64,000 nucleotides of DNA from Actinoplanes oblitus (GTDB lineage Bacteria; Actinomycetota; Actinomycetes; Mycobacteriales; Micromonosporaceae), in contig NZ_CP126980.1 in NCBI RefSeq assembly GCF_030252345.1, positions 4,045,501 to 4,109,500 of the forward strand, in the 5' to 3' direction. The translations under genes were made by a program, and so were the position numbers. This document shows, piece after piece, positions 24,173-33,001 of the stretch. The notes below the pieces were generated by a model. The model did no database searches, was not told where the DNA came from, and saw only the letters and a program-made list of their open reading frames with translations. How positions within the stretch are numbered: the first letter of the stretch is position 1; each line of letters begins with the position of its first letter.

Positions 24173-26355
24173 CGGCCGCCGTGATGAACCGTCGTCGACC
24201 TGCTGCCGAGGGCCGGCCGAGGTGGTCCTACCTGGCGCGCGGCCTGCTTGCTCTGCTCGGCATCGTCGCCGTCCTACTGGCCTGTGCCGGAGTTGGTTAC
24301 GCGGCGCCGCGGGCACCTGCGGTGGACGCCACCTGCGCGCAGAAAGCAGCCGGCTCGGTTGCCTGGTGCATGCCCTGGGCTGTCCATGTCGACACCCCGC
24401 CGGCTGGTGGCAGTTCGCACTGGGTCACCCAGTGCAGCAAAGCCACGACTGATGACGATCGTCAAGCGTGCGATGCGGCGTCGGTGACCCTGGACGCGCC
24501 GCCGCCGGACGGCACCCCGTCGGTGCTGATGGACGGCCCGAGCAGCAAGGACGGCCTGACAGCCCTAGTCAAGTGCGGGTTGTTCGGCGAGCAGCAGACA
24601 AACGAGAAGAACCCCACCCGCTTCATCCTCTGGCGCGACAAACACACCCGCTGCGCCCAGCAGGTCGGCGTCTGGACCGCGGCCGCGTTCGAACCGAACC
24701 CGCAGAAAGAGGCATGCGGCAAGGTCAACTACACGTGCCAGATCAAGGAGGGCACGAAGGACGCCGTCGCCAGCGGCATCCGCTCCGGCATCCAAGGGCT
24801 CGTCGACGCCATCGTGCAGGGCGAGGTGTTCCTGCTCAGCAAGCTGGCCGGGCTGGTCTTCACCGAGACGTCGATCGCCAGCCCCAGCACGGCGTTCTAC
24901 AGCGTCTACAACTCCGTCGCCGGCGTCGTGGTCATATTGATCTTCTTATTCTTCATCGTCTCGACGATTATCAACGGCCTGCGATTCCGGGGCGGCCGGA
25001 CACCCCTAGCAACCATCGGCGGACTGGTGAAAGCCATTCTCGGCGTGACCTTCGCCGGCGGCATCGCCTACATGATCGTGTACGCCTGGGACCAGGCAGC
25101 CGTCGCGGTGCTGAACGCGAACGCCAGCAAGCCGATGGACGCCTCCCACATGGTCACCGCCATGACCAACCTCTCCGGCAGCGCAGCAACGCTGCTGCTC
25201 GCCGGACTGTTCGGACTGCTCGGGATCTTCGGCCTGGTCCTGCTGCTTTTCATCATGATGTTCCGTGGACTCCTCGCGACCGGCGCGGCACTGTTCGGCG
25301 CGGTGGCGATGGCCGGGTTCGCCTACGACGAAACTCAGCACTGGCCCCGCAAATGGTTCTGGACGACCAACGCGCTCGCGTCCAGCAAGGTCTGGATCGT
25401 CGAGTTCTGGATCTACGGAGGCCGCGCCACCTACGGCAGCGACGACCTGACCACCGTCCTGCAATCGATGCTGATGATCTGGCTGATGGTCGCCGCCCCG
25501 TTCATCCTGCTGAGAACCACCTCGATCTGGGACGGCTACCTGTCGGACATCAACGCCCACGGCATGCTGTCCGCCCTCGGCGGACCACTGATGATCGGCT
25601 CGAACATCGCCGACGGTCTGCGGAGCGGCTGGCAGGGCGGTGGCGAAGCAGCGGATGACGCCGTCGCAATGATGGACGCCAACACCGCCACGACACCCAC
25701 CAACCCCGCCGGCCCGATCGGGCAGGCGACTGGCATCGGCAACGGTCCCGGCCAGGACGTGGCCGAAGCCGCCAGCCGCGGCCAGGACGGCGAGGACGTC
25801 GGCGAGCCGCTGCCTGAAGCATCCGGCACCCAGGGCGAGGACACTGGGACCGAGGACACCGACAGCGAGCAGGGCCCGAACGCGCAGGAAGCCGACGGAA
25901 TCCGCGCCGCCCACAGCAGCGGCGAGCAAGCCATGAGCACCGGGGAATTGACCGCACCCGGCGACAGCAGCGGCGACGGCGGGACCTTGCCGCTCACGCC
26001 CCAGGCGGCAGCCGGAACCGACCCGGCCGGCCTCGCCCACGGTGACGACAGCCCTGCCGGCGACACCGGCGATCCGGCTACCGCCGCGGTTCTCGGCGAA
26101 CCACAAACAGATACCGGCGGCGGCCCGGGAAGTCCCGACTCCGGGGTCGCCGCCAACGGCGATCCCGCCGCCGCGGCGCCAGACGCGAAGGGCGCCGGGA
26201 TGCCGGCATCCAGGTCCGCCGCGGGCGAGAACGCCACCGACCGCGAGCACAGCGATGACCACGCCTCCGTCTCCGGCCAGTCCGGCAGCGAGGCAGCCAC
26301 CGGTGGAGCACAGGGCGCGTCCGCAGTCGCCGACGTCCCGATCGTGCCGCTCTGA
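24169..26355 (+). CDS. VirB6/TrbL-like multispanning membrane protein
   Basis: The 728-residue product has an N-terminal signal/anchor (LARGLLALLGIVAVLLACAGVGYAA) and an extracytoplasmic Cys-containing region. About five hydrophobic spans follow between residues 245 and 450 (VVVILIFLFFIVSTII, AILGVTFAGGIAYMIVYAW, LLLAGLFGLLGIFGLVLLLFIMMF, LMIWLMVAAPFILL). A 250-residue Gly/Asp/Thr-rich disordered tail ends the protein. This is the architecture of the inner-membrane channel subunit of type IV secretion. GTG 24169 overlaps the previous stop; an ATG five codons later is a possible start. Confidence 0.8.
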   Translation: MTAAVMNRRRPAAEGRPRWSYLARGLLALLGIVAVLLACAGVGYAAPRAPAVDATCAQKAAGSVAWCMPWAVHVDTPPAGGSSHWVTQCSKATTDDDRQACDAASVTLDAPPPDGTPSVLMDGPSSKDGLTALVKCGLFGEQQTNEKNPTRFILWRDKHTRCAQQVGVWTAAAFEPNPQKEACGKVNYTCQIKEGTKDAVASGIRSGIQGLVDAIVQGEVFLLSKLAGLVFTETSIASPSTAFYSVYNSVAGVVVILIFLFFIVSTIINGLRFRGGRTPLATIGGLVKAILGVTFAGGIAYMIVYAWDQAAVAVLNANASKPMDASHMVTAMTNLSGSAATLLLAGLFGLLGIFGLVLLLFIMMFRGLLATGAALFGAVAMAGFAYDETQHWPRKWFWTTNALASSKVWIVEFWIYGGRATYGSDDLTTVLQSMLMIWLMVAAPFILLRTTSIWDGYLSDINAHGMLSALGGPLMIGSNIADGLRSGWQGGGEAADDAVAMMDANTATTPTNPAGPIGQATGIGNGPGQDVAEAASRGQDGEDVGEPLPEASGTQGEDTGTEDTDSEQGPNAQEADGIRAAHSSGEQAMSTGELTAPGDSSGDGGTLPLTPQAAAGTDPAGLAHGDDSPAGDTGDPATAAVLGEPQTDTGGGPGSPDSGVAANGDPAAAAPDAKGAGMPASRSAAGENATDREHSDDHASVSGQSGSEAATGGAQGASAVADVPIVPL

Positions 26356-26371
26356 CCTGGGGAGACTTTCC

Positions 26372-27886
26372 ATGACGAAGTTCGAATTCCCGCCTCGTTC
26401 CAGCCGCGGCGCCGTGCTCGGGTTCGCCTGGTCACAGATCGGCATGGTGGTCGCCGGACTGATCGCGGCGGTCGTCGGCCTCAACCTGCTCGCCATCAAC
26501 AAGGCCGCGTCGGCCGGCATGTTCGTGCTGGCCGCGGTCCTGTTCATCTTCGGGCTGCTGCGCGTCAAAGGGCGGCGGATCACCGAGTGGACGCCGGTGG
26601 TGATCGCAGCGTTGCTGCAGCGCCGGGCCCGCCAGCATCAGTACCGCGGCGGACCGTACGGGCCGAACGCGGCCGGGCAGCATCTGGACCTGCCCGGCCC
26701 GGCAGCCGCCTACCGGTGGCTGTCCGCGGTCGCCGCGGACGGCACCACCGAGATCGGACTGCTGCATCACCGCAAAGAGAAGACCGTCACCGCGGCGCTG
26801 CTCTGTTACGGCACCAACCTGATCCTGGCCGACCGGGACGTGCAGACACAGCGGCTGACCGACTGGGCGCAGGTCCTCAACATCCTCGGCTCCGAGTACG
26901 CCGACGCCGGTCTGGTGCGCTGGTCGGTCACGGCCCGGGCCGTCCCGGACAGCGGCAACCGGGCACAGCGGTTCCTCATCCACAGGGCTGTGGAAACCAC
27001 CAGCACCGCGTACCAGTCTCTCGCCGAACTGACCGCGGCGGCGGCGCCGGCGGCGCAACGCCACGAGATCTACCTGTCGGTCGTCTTCGACATCGCCAAG
27101 CTGTCCGGGGAGATCGCCGACGCCGGTGGCACCGACACCGCGATCGCCACGGTCATCCTGGACCGGCTGTCCGGGATCGAAGCGGCCATCAACGAGGCCG
27201 GTGTCACCACCGGCGGCTGGCTGTCGCCGCGCGCCTACGCCGCCGTCCTACGTACCCAGTTCGACCCCGACGACCAGGAAGTCGTCGACCTGCGCGGCAG
27301 CATCCCGTCCGGCGGCGGCCGCACCCCGGCCGGGGCGGCGCCCCGCCTGGCCGGTCCAGTGGCGGCACGCACGCTGGGCTGGCACACCTACCAGCACGAC
27401 TCCGCCTACTCCCGCACGCTGTGGGTGGCGCAGATGCCCCGCCAGCAGGTCCCGCCGACCTGGCTGACACCGCTGTACATGCGCACCACGTGCCGGCGCA
27501 CGGTCACCCTCGTCGCGCAGCCGGTACCCCCGCAACTGGCCGCGCTGGCAACTCGACGCGACAAGGTAGCCCGTGCCGGCGACGAGGTCACCAAACGCAA
27601 GCTACGCCTGGTCCAGACCGCAGCCGAGCGGGAAGAGGCCCGGGCGGTCGAGCAGATCGACGCCGAGCAGGCCCGCGGCCACGTCCGCTACCGGTACGCG
27701 CTGCTGGTCACCGTCACCGCCACCAGCGAAGCCGACCTCGACCGTGACGTCCGGTCGGTCAAGCGGATCCTGTCGCGTTCCGGCTGCGAAGCTGTCTCTC
27801 TTGCCGGTGAGCAGGACCAGGCTTTCCTAGCGGGCGCACTGCCGCTGGCGCGTGGGCTGAAGCCGATGCGGGGGTGGGCGGCATGA
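26372..27886 (+). CDS. PrgI/SCO6880-family conjugation membrane protein
   Basis: The 504-residue product starts with two transmembrane helices (MVVAGLIAAVVGLNLLAI and MFVLAAVLFIFGLLRV), as in PrgI-type proteins. A large soluble domain follows, with VTAALLCYGTNLILADRDVQTQRLTDW and a coiled, charged stretch VTKRKLRLVQTAAEREEARAVEQIDAEQ. This is the SCO6880-like protein that pairs with the VirB4-like ATPase in actinobacterial systems, replacing the VirB3/VirB4 N-terminal part. TGGGGAGA precedes the ATG at 26372. The 16-base gap before it is the only real gap in the operon. Confidence 0.8.
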   Translation: MTKFEFPPRSSRGAVLGFAWSQIGMVVAGLIAAVVGLNLLAINKAASAGMFVLAAVLFIFGLLRVKGRRITEWTPVVIAALLQRRARQHQYRGGPYGPNAAGQHLDLPGPAAAYRWLSAVAADGTTEIGLLHHRKEKTVTAALLCYGTNLILADRDVQTQRLTDWAQVLNILGSEYADAGLVRWSVTARAVPDSGNRAQRFLIHRAVETTSTAYQSLAELTAAAAPAAQRHEIYLSVVFDIAKLSGEIADAGGTDTAIATVILDRLSGIEAAINEAGVTTGGWLSPRAYAAVLRTQFDPDDQEVVDLRGSIPSGGGRTPAGAAPRLAGPVAARTLGWHTYQHDSAYSRTLWVAQMPRQQVPPTWLTPLYMRTTCRRTVTLVAQPVPPQLAALATRRDKVARAGDEVTKRKLRLVQTAAEREEARAVEQIDAEQARGHVRYRYALLVTVTATSEADLDRDVRSVKRILSRSGCEAVSLAGEQDQAFLAGALPLARGLKPMRGWAA

Positions 27887-29457
27887 GCCCCCGCAAACTG
27901 CGCCGCGAGGGCTCACTCGCGGACTGCATCCAGCAGGCCGCCGAGATCCATGATCTGAAACGGGCCGAAGCGGCCTGGCGGCGTGCCCAGAGTGCCCTCG
28001 ACCAGGACATCGAGCGATTCCTCGGCCCCGCCCCGGCCGGCTGGCGCGGCCAGCCAGGCCGTGCCGCCGGTCGGGTGTTCTGGCGCCTGCGGCTGCCGCC
28101 ACTGGTGACCACCAGCGCCCAACTCTGCTCGGTGTATCCGTTCGTCACCGATCCGGGTCTGCCGATCGACGGCCCGCTGATCGGCATGGAGGTCTACAGC
28201 CGCAGCGCGTTCACGTACTCCCTGCACGAGCTGTACCGGGCCAAAGCGGTGACCGCACCCAACATGGTGGTGACCGGAGAGATCGGCACGGCGAAAAGTT
28301 CGCTGCTCAAGTGCCTCGCGTTCCGCGGTGTGCCGTTCGGCGCCCGGTTCTACATCTGCGACGTGAAGGGCGAGTACGAGAAGCTCGCCGCGCTGGCCGG
28401 CATCCCACCGGTGCGGCTCGGTCCGGGACTTGGTGTGGTGATGAACCCGCTCGCCGGGATTCGGCGGCATCCCGAGCAGACCGAGCAGCAGTGGCTACAG
28501 CTGCAGCGCTCCCGGCGGCTGCTGCTGCTGGAAGGGCTCCTCGAGATCCAGCTCGGCGGGCCGCTGCAGGAAGCCGAGCGCAGTCTCATCGAGTACGCCG
28601 TGGACGCGGTCACCCGGGAGGGCGATGCGACTGCGGGCCGGCTGGCGACCCCGACGCTGAGCACGGTGCTCGCCGCAGCGGGCAACCCCAGCCTGTGGCA
28701 GCACCGCCTTGACCACCTGCACTATCCCGTCGACACGTTCGTGGCGGACTCCCGGCGGGTCCGGCTCGCTCTGGAACGGCTCATCGGCGGGGCGCTCGGC
28801 GGGGTCTTCGACGGGCCGGCCGAGTCATCGGCCCGGCTGGACTTCGCGCAGCCCGGGGCGATCCTGGATTTGCGGACGATCCGCGCCTCGGACGCGATGA
28901 CCGCGATGGCGATGACCTGCGCCCAGAGCTGGCTGGAGACCGAACTGTCGGCGCCGGACGCACCACCGCGGGTCTGCATCTACGACGAATTCGCGCTGGT
29001 CGCCCGCCATTTGCCGTTGATCCGGCGGATGCGTGAGCAGTTGAAGTTGGCTCGTGCGTTCGGGATCGCCAACGTCCTGGCCTTCCACCGGTTCAGCGAT
29101 CTGGCCGCTTCTGGTGGCGCGGACTCTGAGCAGGTCCGCATCGCCCGCGGCCTGATCGAGGACTGCGGGGTGCGGGTCTCCTACCGGCAGGCCACCGGCA
29201 GCCTGGAGCAGGCTCGCGAATTCTTGGGCACGTCCGACGTCGAAACGGATCTGCTGCGGTACCTGCGGCAAGGCGTTGGCTTGTGGAAGATCGGCACGCG
29301 CTCCTACGTGGTCAAGCATCAGTTGTCGACGGCGGAGACGGCGATGGTGCATACCGACAGCCGGATGGAGGCCACCGAGCCGGCCGACAAGCTCACCCAG
29401 CAGGAGTACGACGATCGCCTGGAAGCGGTCGCCGCCGGCGACGGGGGAAGCCGATGA
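27883..29457 (+). CDS. VirB4-like ATPase of the type IV secretion system
   Basis: The 524-residue product carries Walker A in VVTGEIGTAKSSLLKC (about residues 129-144), followed by YICDVKGEYEKLAALAG. Walker B is VCIYDEFALVARHLP, and the C-terminal arginine-finger/sensor region is VLAFHRFSDLAASGG and ARGLIEDCGVRVSYRQ. It is the energy-providing ATPase of the channel and probably assembles with the preceding PrgI-like protein. The start overlaps the upstream stop by ATGA. Confidence 0.88.
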   Translation: MSPRKLRREGSLADCIQQAAEIHDLKRAEAAWRRAQSALDQDIERFLGPAPAGWRGQPGRAAGRVFWRLRLPPLVTTSAQLCSVYPFVTDPGLPIDGPLIGMEVYSRSAFTYSLHELYRAKAVTAPNMVVTGEIGTAKSSLLKCLAFRGVPFGARFYICDVKGEYEKLAALAGIPPVRLGPGLGVVMNPLAGIRRHPEQTEQQWLQLQRSRRLLLLEGLLEIQLGGPLQEAERSLIEYAVDAVTREGDATAGRLATPTLSTVLAAAGNPSLWQHRLDHLHYPVDTFVADSRRVRLALERLIGGALGGVFDGPAESSARLDFAQPGAILDLRTIRASDAMTAMAMTCAQSWLETELSAPDAPPRVCIYDEFALVARHLPLIRRMREQLKLARAFGIANVLAFHRFSDLAASGGADSEQVRIARGLIEDCGVRVSYRQATGSLEQAREFLGTSDVETDLLRYLRQGVGLWKIGTRSYVVKHQLSTAETAMVHTDSRMEATEPADKLTQQEYDDRLEAVAAGDGGSR

Positions 29458-31316
29458 GCAGCCGTTCACCGCTGTCCGCGCCCGGGCACCGGCCGCCGCA
29501 GCAAGGCCACATGCGCGCCGACATCCAGGTCCGGATCGCCCTGCTGGTCGTCATGGTGATCGTCACCGCCACCGCCATCCTGTCGCTGTGGTTGGCCGGC
29601 CAGCTCGGCGGAGTGCTCGCTCACCTGGCCTGGCCGGACTCCGGCCTGCCCGATGCGCCCGGCATCGCGTTGCGGATCATGGCGCACCTCGACGATCCCG
29701 CGCAGGCATGGCCGCGGCCGGCTCGCAGCGATGTCGCACCGGCCTGGCTGCTCTACCTGCTGTGGCTGATCCTCCTGCTAGGCATGCTGGCGGGCTGGAT
29801 CTTCGGCCTGGCCCGCATCGCCGGTCCGCGGGTGCGCCGCGCCGGCTTCGTCCGCAAGAAGGACCTCGATGAGAGCTTGTCCGCCGACGCGGTCCGCGCC
29901 CGGATCGACGTTGTCCGGCCGGGGCTGACCGTCACCGAAGCCGACGACGCCGCCACCCGAGCCGCTAAGCAGAAACGGCGCGCCGACCCGCTCGAAGTGG
30001 CCCGGATCCTGGGCTACGACGCGGTGTCCGGCCGGCCGTTGTATCTGGCCAACGAGTACACCCGGCTGGCGGCGGCCGTGCCGCGGGTTGGCGGTAAGAC
30101 GACCCGGCTGGTCATTCCCACGGTGATCGACGCGCGCGGCGCGGTCCTGACCACCTCCACCCGCCTTGACGTCGCCGAGATCACCTACCAGCAGCGCTCG
30201 GCCATCGGTCCCACCCACATCTTCGAGCCGCAAGGCGAAATCCCGGGCGTTCCGCGGCTGCGCTGGTCACCGATCGAGGGCGCCGACGATCAGATCGTGG
30301 CCATGCTGCGCGCCCAAGGCTTCGCCGACGGCTCCGGCATCGGCGCCGAATCGGTGGAGAACGGCCGCTGGTTCCGCGACCAAGCCGCCACTATCCTGCG
30401 CGGTCTGCTGCACGCGGCCGCGCTCGACGAACACGCCACCATGATTGACGTTCTGGCCTGGTCACAGAACCCGAACAACGCCCGGCCCGAGCGGATCCTG
30501 CGCCACCACGGCGTGCACTCCTGGGCTGACCGGCTCACCCGGCACCGCGAAACCACCGGCCGGGCCCGCGACACCGTCCAATCGGTCGTCGCCGGAGCAC
30601 TCGACTGCTTCAACGACCCGCGCGTGCTGTTGGCCTGCTCACCACCACGCGGCACGCAGTTCAAGCCGGTCGAATGGCTGCACGAATCCGGCACGCTTTA
30701 CCTGGTCGGCACCCGCGACGCCCAGGCACTGATCGCCCCGCTGATGGCCGCGGTCACCGAGGACATCCTGTACCAGGCACGCCGGCTGGCCCTGCACGCT
30801 CCCGGCGGCCGGATCGAACCAGCGCTGTATTTCGTCGGCGACGAGATCGCCAACATCGCTCCGATCCCCAGCTTGCCGAGCTTGATGACCGAAGGCGGCG
30901 GCTCCGGCATCGTCGTTGACATCCTCACCCAGAATCGTCACCAGCTGCGCGAGCGCTGGGGTGACAAGGGCGGGCAGGCCATCGCTGACAGCGCCAACGC
31001 GTGGCTGCTGATGGGTGGCTCCACCGACGCTGGTGCACTCAAGGACGCGCAAGCCGTGGCCGGGCAGGTCATCGACGTCAGCTCCGGCGCCTCCTGGGGC
31101 AGCGGACGCGCCAGCGTCAACGAGTCCGCGCGCCGGGAGAATCTGCTCGACCCAGCGGACCTGCGAACGCTGCCCGAAGGGCGGGCCTTCGCCCTGGTCC
31201 GCAACCTGCCGCCGATGGAACTGACGATCCCGGCTTGGTGGGAACGCCCGGATGCCGACGAGCTCAAGCAAGGCCGTGACGCGTTTCGCCGGATGCTCGC
31301 GGAGGGCAGCCGATGA
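29454..31316 (+). CDS. VirD4/TraG-type coupling protein
   Basis: The 620-residue product has two N-terminal transmembrane segments (IALLVVMVIVTATAILSLWLAG and LLYLLWLILLLGMLAGWIFGLA), then a RecA-like motor. A compact Walker A (VPRVGGKTTRLVIP, about residue 213), Walker B PALYFVGDEIANIAP, and the sensor regions SGIVVDILTQNRHQLRERWG and ALVRNLPPMELTIPAWW are visible. It would recruit the relaxase-DNA complex to the channel. The Walker A differs from the classical GxxxxGKT but is usual in actinobacterial TraG proteins. The ATG at 29454 overlaps the VirB4-like stop; the longer upstream frame is rejected. Confidence 0.88.
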   Translation: MSSRSPLSAPGHRPPQQGHMRADIQVRIALLVVMVIVTATAILSLWLAGQLGGVLAHLAWPDSGLPDAPGIALRIMAHLDDPAQAWPRPARSDVAPAWLLYLLWLILLLGMLAGWIFGLARIAGPRVRRAGFVRKKDLDESLSADAVRARIDVVRPGLTVTEADDAATRAAKQKRRADPLEVARILGYDAVSGRPLYLANEYTRLAAAVPRVGGKTTRLVIPTVIDARGAVLTTSTRLDVAEITYQQRSAIGPTHIFEPQGEIPGVPRLRWSPIEGADDQIVAMLRAQGFADGSGIGAESVENGRWFRDQAATILRGLLHAAALDEHATMIDVLAWSQNPNNARPERILRHHGVHSWADRLTRHRETTGRARDTVQSVVAGALDCFNDPRVLLACSPPRGTQFKPVEWLHESGTLYLVGTRDAQALIAPLMAAVTEDILYQARRLALHAPGGRIEPALYFVGDEIANIAPIPSLPSLMTEGGGSGIVVDILTQNRHQLRERWGDKGGQAIADSANAWLLMGGSTDAGALKDAQAVAGQVIDVSSGASWGSGRASVNESARRENLLDPADLRTLPEGRAFALVRNLPPMELTIPAWWERPDADELKQGRDAFRRMLAEGSR

Positions 31317-31933
31317 GCACCTTCGACTTCGACCTGCCGCCCGACGCCTCACCGGACATGGTCGCGATCGCCGAGCTCGGCGCCGGCCTGCAACAACTCA
31401 CCGACGCAGTCGACGTACTGCACCAGCAGCACCTGGAACTACGCGCCGCCGTCACCACTCGTGCCGCAGCCGGAGGCGGGCCCCGGAAAGCACCAGCGGG
31501 GATGCCGTGGCCGGTGCGCTGGCGCGACCTGGACCGCGACAACGCCGCGCAGGCGTGGGCATGGCTGATCGACTGGGTCGGCTGGCTCGTCGACCGATAC
31601 GAGATCGCCGAAGAAATCCCGGCCTGCTGGCACCGGCACGGCCCACTGGTCGAAGAACTGACCGCGCTGGCGGCCGGCTGGCACACCGCCTACGACGACC
31701 AGGCACGCGGTGACGAACCGCTGATCTGGCACGAACGGCTCGCCCGCGCCCGCGATCGGCTGCGCGGATGGGATGACTTCACCCGCTGCCGCAACGGCCA
31801 ACACACCGGTCACACCCTCGACCTGCGCTGGCCCGACGCCTGGACGGACGCCGCCACCGAATCGGCCAACGCCGACCTGGTCACCCGGCCGACAACTGCA
31901 TCCGCCACACCCGCGGGCGAGGAGGCGCCATGA
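31313..31933 (+). CDS. DUF4913 family protein
   Basis: The 206-residue product matches DUF4913 in its centre: PWPVRWRDLDRDNAAQAWAWLIDWVGWLVDRYEIAEEIPACWHRHGPLVEEL, then WHTAYDDQ, LIWHERLARARDRLRGW and a closing Cys/His block CRNGQHTGH. These proteins accompany actinobacterial conjugation genes but have no proven role. The N-terminal part is acidic with a helical stretch. Both ends overlap neighbours by ATGA. Confidence 0.8.
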   Translation: MSTFDFDLPPDASPDMVAIAELGAGLQQLTDAVDVLHQQHLELRAAVTTRAAAGGGPRKAPAGMPWPVRWRDLDRDNAAQAWAWLIDWVGWLVDRYEIAEEIPACWHRHGPLVEELTALAAGWHTAYDDQARGDEPLIWHERLARARDRLRGWDDFTRCRNGQHTGHTLDLRWPDAWTDAATESANADLVTRPTTASATPAGEEAP

Positions 31934-32253
31934 GCACCCAACCCGCACCGGTCACCTCGGACGCCGACTGGGACCGCCTGATCGGCAACGTGCGGCTGGT
32001 CCTCGCCGACGTCGTCAACCTCTACGACCGGATCACCGGCGAAGAAGAGCCCGAGCCAGAGCCCGACCTGGAGGAAGAACTCGTGCCCGACCCTGACTAC
32101 GACCTTGACCTCGACCCTGCTGATGACCCGGACGAGCAAAACCTGCACGAGGAGCAACGCCGGCAACGCCTCGAGCAGGAGGTCGACGGCGAACCCGACG
32201 GCGACTACGACCCCGAGCCGACCGACCCCGGCGACCCGGAGATGGACGCCTGA
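31930..32253 (+). CDS. acidic low-complexity protein, 107 aa
   Basis: The first 40 residues are helical (WDRLIGNVRLVLADVVNLYDRITG). The rest is dominated by Glu, Asp and Pro (EPEPEPDLEEELVPDPDYDLDLDP), so the net charge is strongly negative. It is linked to its neighbours by ATGA and by a one-base overlap (TGATG). Its role is unknown. An acidic, DNA-mimic-like or chaperone-like partner of the transfer machinery is conceivable but unsupported. Confidence 0.7.
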   Translation: MSTQPAPVTSDADWDRLIGNVRLVLADVVNLYDRITGEEEPEPEPDLEEELVPDPDYDLDLDPADDPDEQNLHEEQRRQRLEQEVDGEPDGDYDPEPTDPGDPEMDA

Positions 32254-32507
32254 TGACCACGACCACGAGCGCCGACCAGACGATGCCCGCCAGCCGCATC
32301 AGCGACGACGACAGCTACTACGTCGCGCTCCGGGCCGTCAGCACCCGGGCGGAGACCGCCAAAGCCGCAATGCTCGACGCGCACCTGGCCACCACAGCGC
32401 AGCAGCGCACCGCGGCGCTCACCACCTTGCACACCCAGCTGCGCACCATGGCCGGCATCATCAACGCCGAGCTGAGCGGCCTATGCCCGCTGGCGGAGCA
32501 GCGATGA
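32253..32507 (+). CDS. small helical protein of the transfer operon, 84 aa
   Basis: The 84-residue soluble product is predicted helical (YYVALRAVSTRAETAKAAMLDAHLATTAQQRTAALTTLHTQLRTMAGIINAEL), with no membrane segment. The start shares one base with the preceding stop and the stop lies within an ATGA overlap with the lipoprotein gene. The placement is strongly supported, but the family is not recognised. Confidence 0.68.
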   Translation: MTTTTSADQTMPASRISDDDSYYVALRAVSTRAETAKAAMLDAHLATTAQQRTAALTTLHTQLRTMAGIINAELSGLCPLAEQR

Positions 32508-33001
32508 AGCGTATCTGCGCGCAGGCGATCACGCTGGCCCTGACCCTGGCCCTGGTCTCCGTTGCCAGCTGCGGGCGTACCTCAACTCCGCAGCCGACTC
32601 CGCCGGCGACAGCAGGCACAGCCCTGACGATCGACGATCAAGCTGAACAGGAACACGGCGACGACCCCGGCGCCGCGCCCAGCGCTACCCCCGCCCCGGC
32701 CGCGGTCGACGCCGCCACCGGCTACGTGCAGGCGTGGGCACACCCGAGCCTCGACCGGGCCGCCTGGTACGCCCAGCTGCAGCCGCTGGTCACTCCGGAA
32801 TACGCGGAGCTGCTCGCCGACACCGACCCGGCCAACGTTCCCGCCACCACGGTCACCGGCGCACCGCGCGTGGTGAGGTCAACCACCGACATGGTCGTCG
32901 CCGATGTTCTCACCGACGCTGGCGGGATCCGCGTGACGGTCGTCAACCGCGACGGCCGGTGGCTGATAGCCACCGTCGTCCCCGCGCCGGAGTCACCATG
33001 A
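32504..33001 (+). CDS. lipoprotein of the transfer operon
   Basis: The 165-residue product begins with a lipoprotein signal (ITLALTLALVSVASC, lipobox SVASC at residues 16-20). A Thr/Pro-rich linker and a C-terminal NTF2-like region (ATGYVQAWAHPSLDRAAWYAQLQPLVTPEYAELL ... VTVVNRDGRWLI) follow. The build resembles the VirB8/TcpC-like outer-face proteins of Gram-positive transfer systems; this is inference from layout. ATGA overlaps occur at both ends. Confidence 0.75.
   Translation: MKRICAQAITLALTLALVSVASCGRTSTPQPTPPATAGTALTIDDQAEQEHGDDPGAAPSATPAPAAVDAATGYVQAWAHPSLDRAAWYAQLQPLVTPEYAELLADTDPANVPATTVTGAPRVVRSTTDMVVADVLTDAGGIRVTVVNRDGRWLIATVVPAPESP

Noticed and set aside
25006..26583. 525-codon minus-strand frame opposite the VirB6-like gene
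   Set aside because: It is antisense to the disordered tail of the VirB6-like protein and has low-complexity composition without any start signal.
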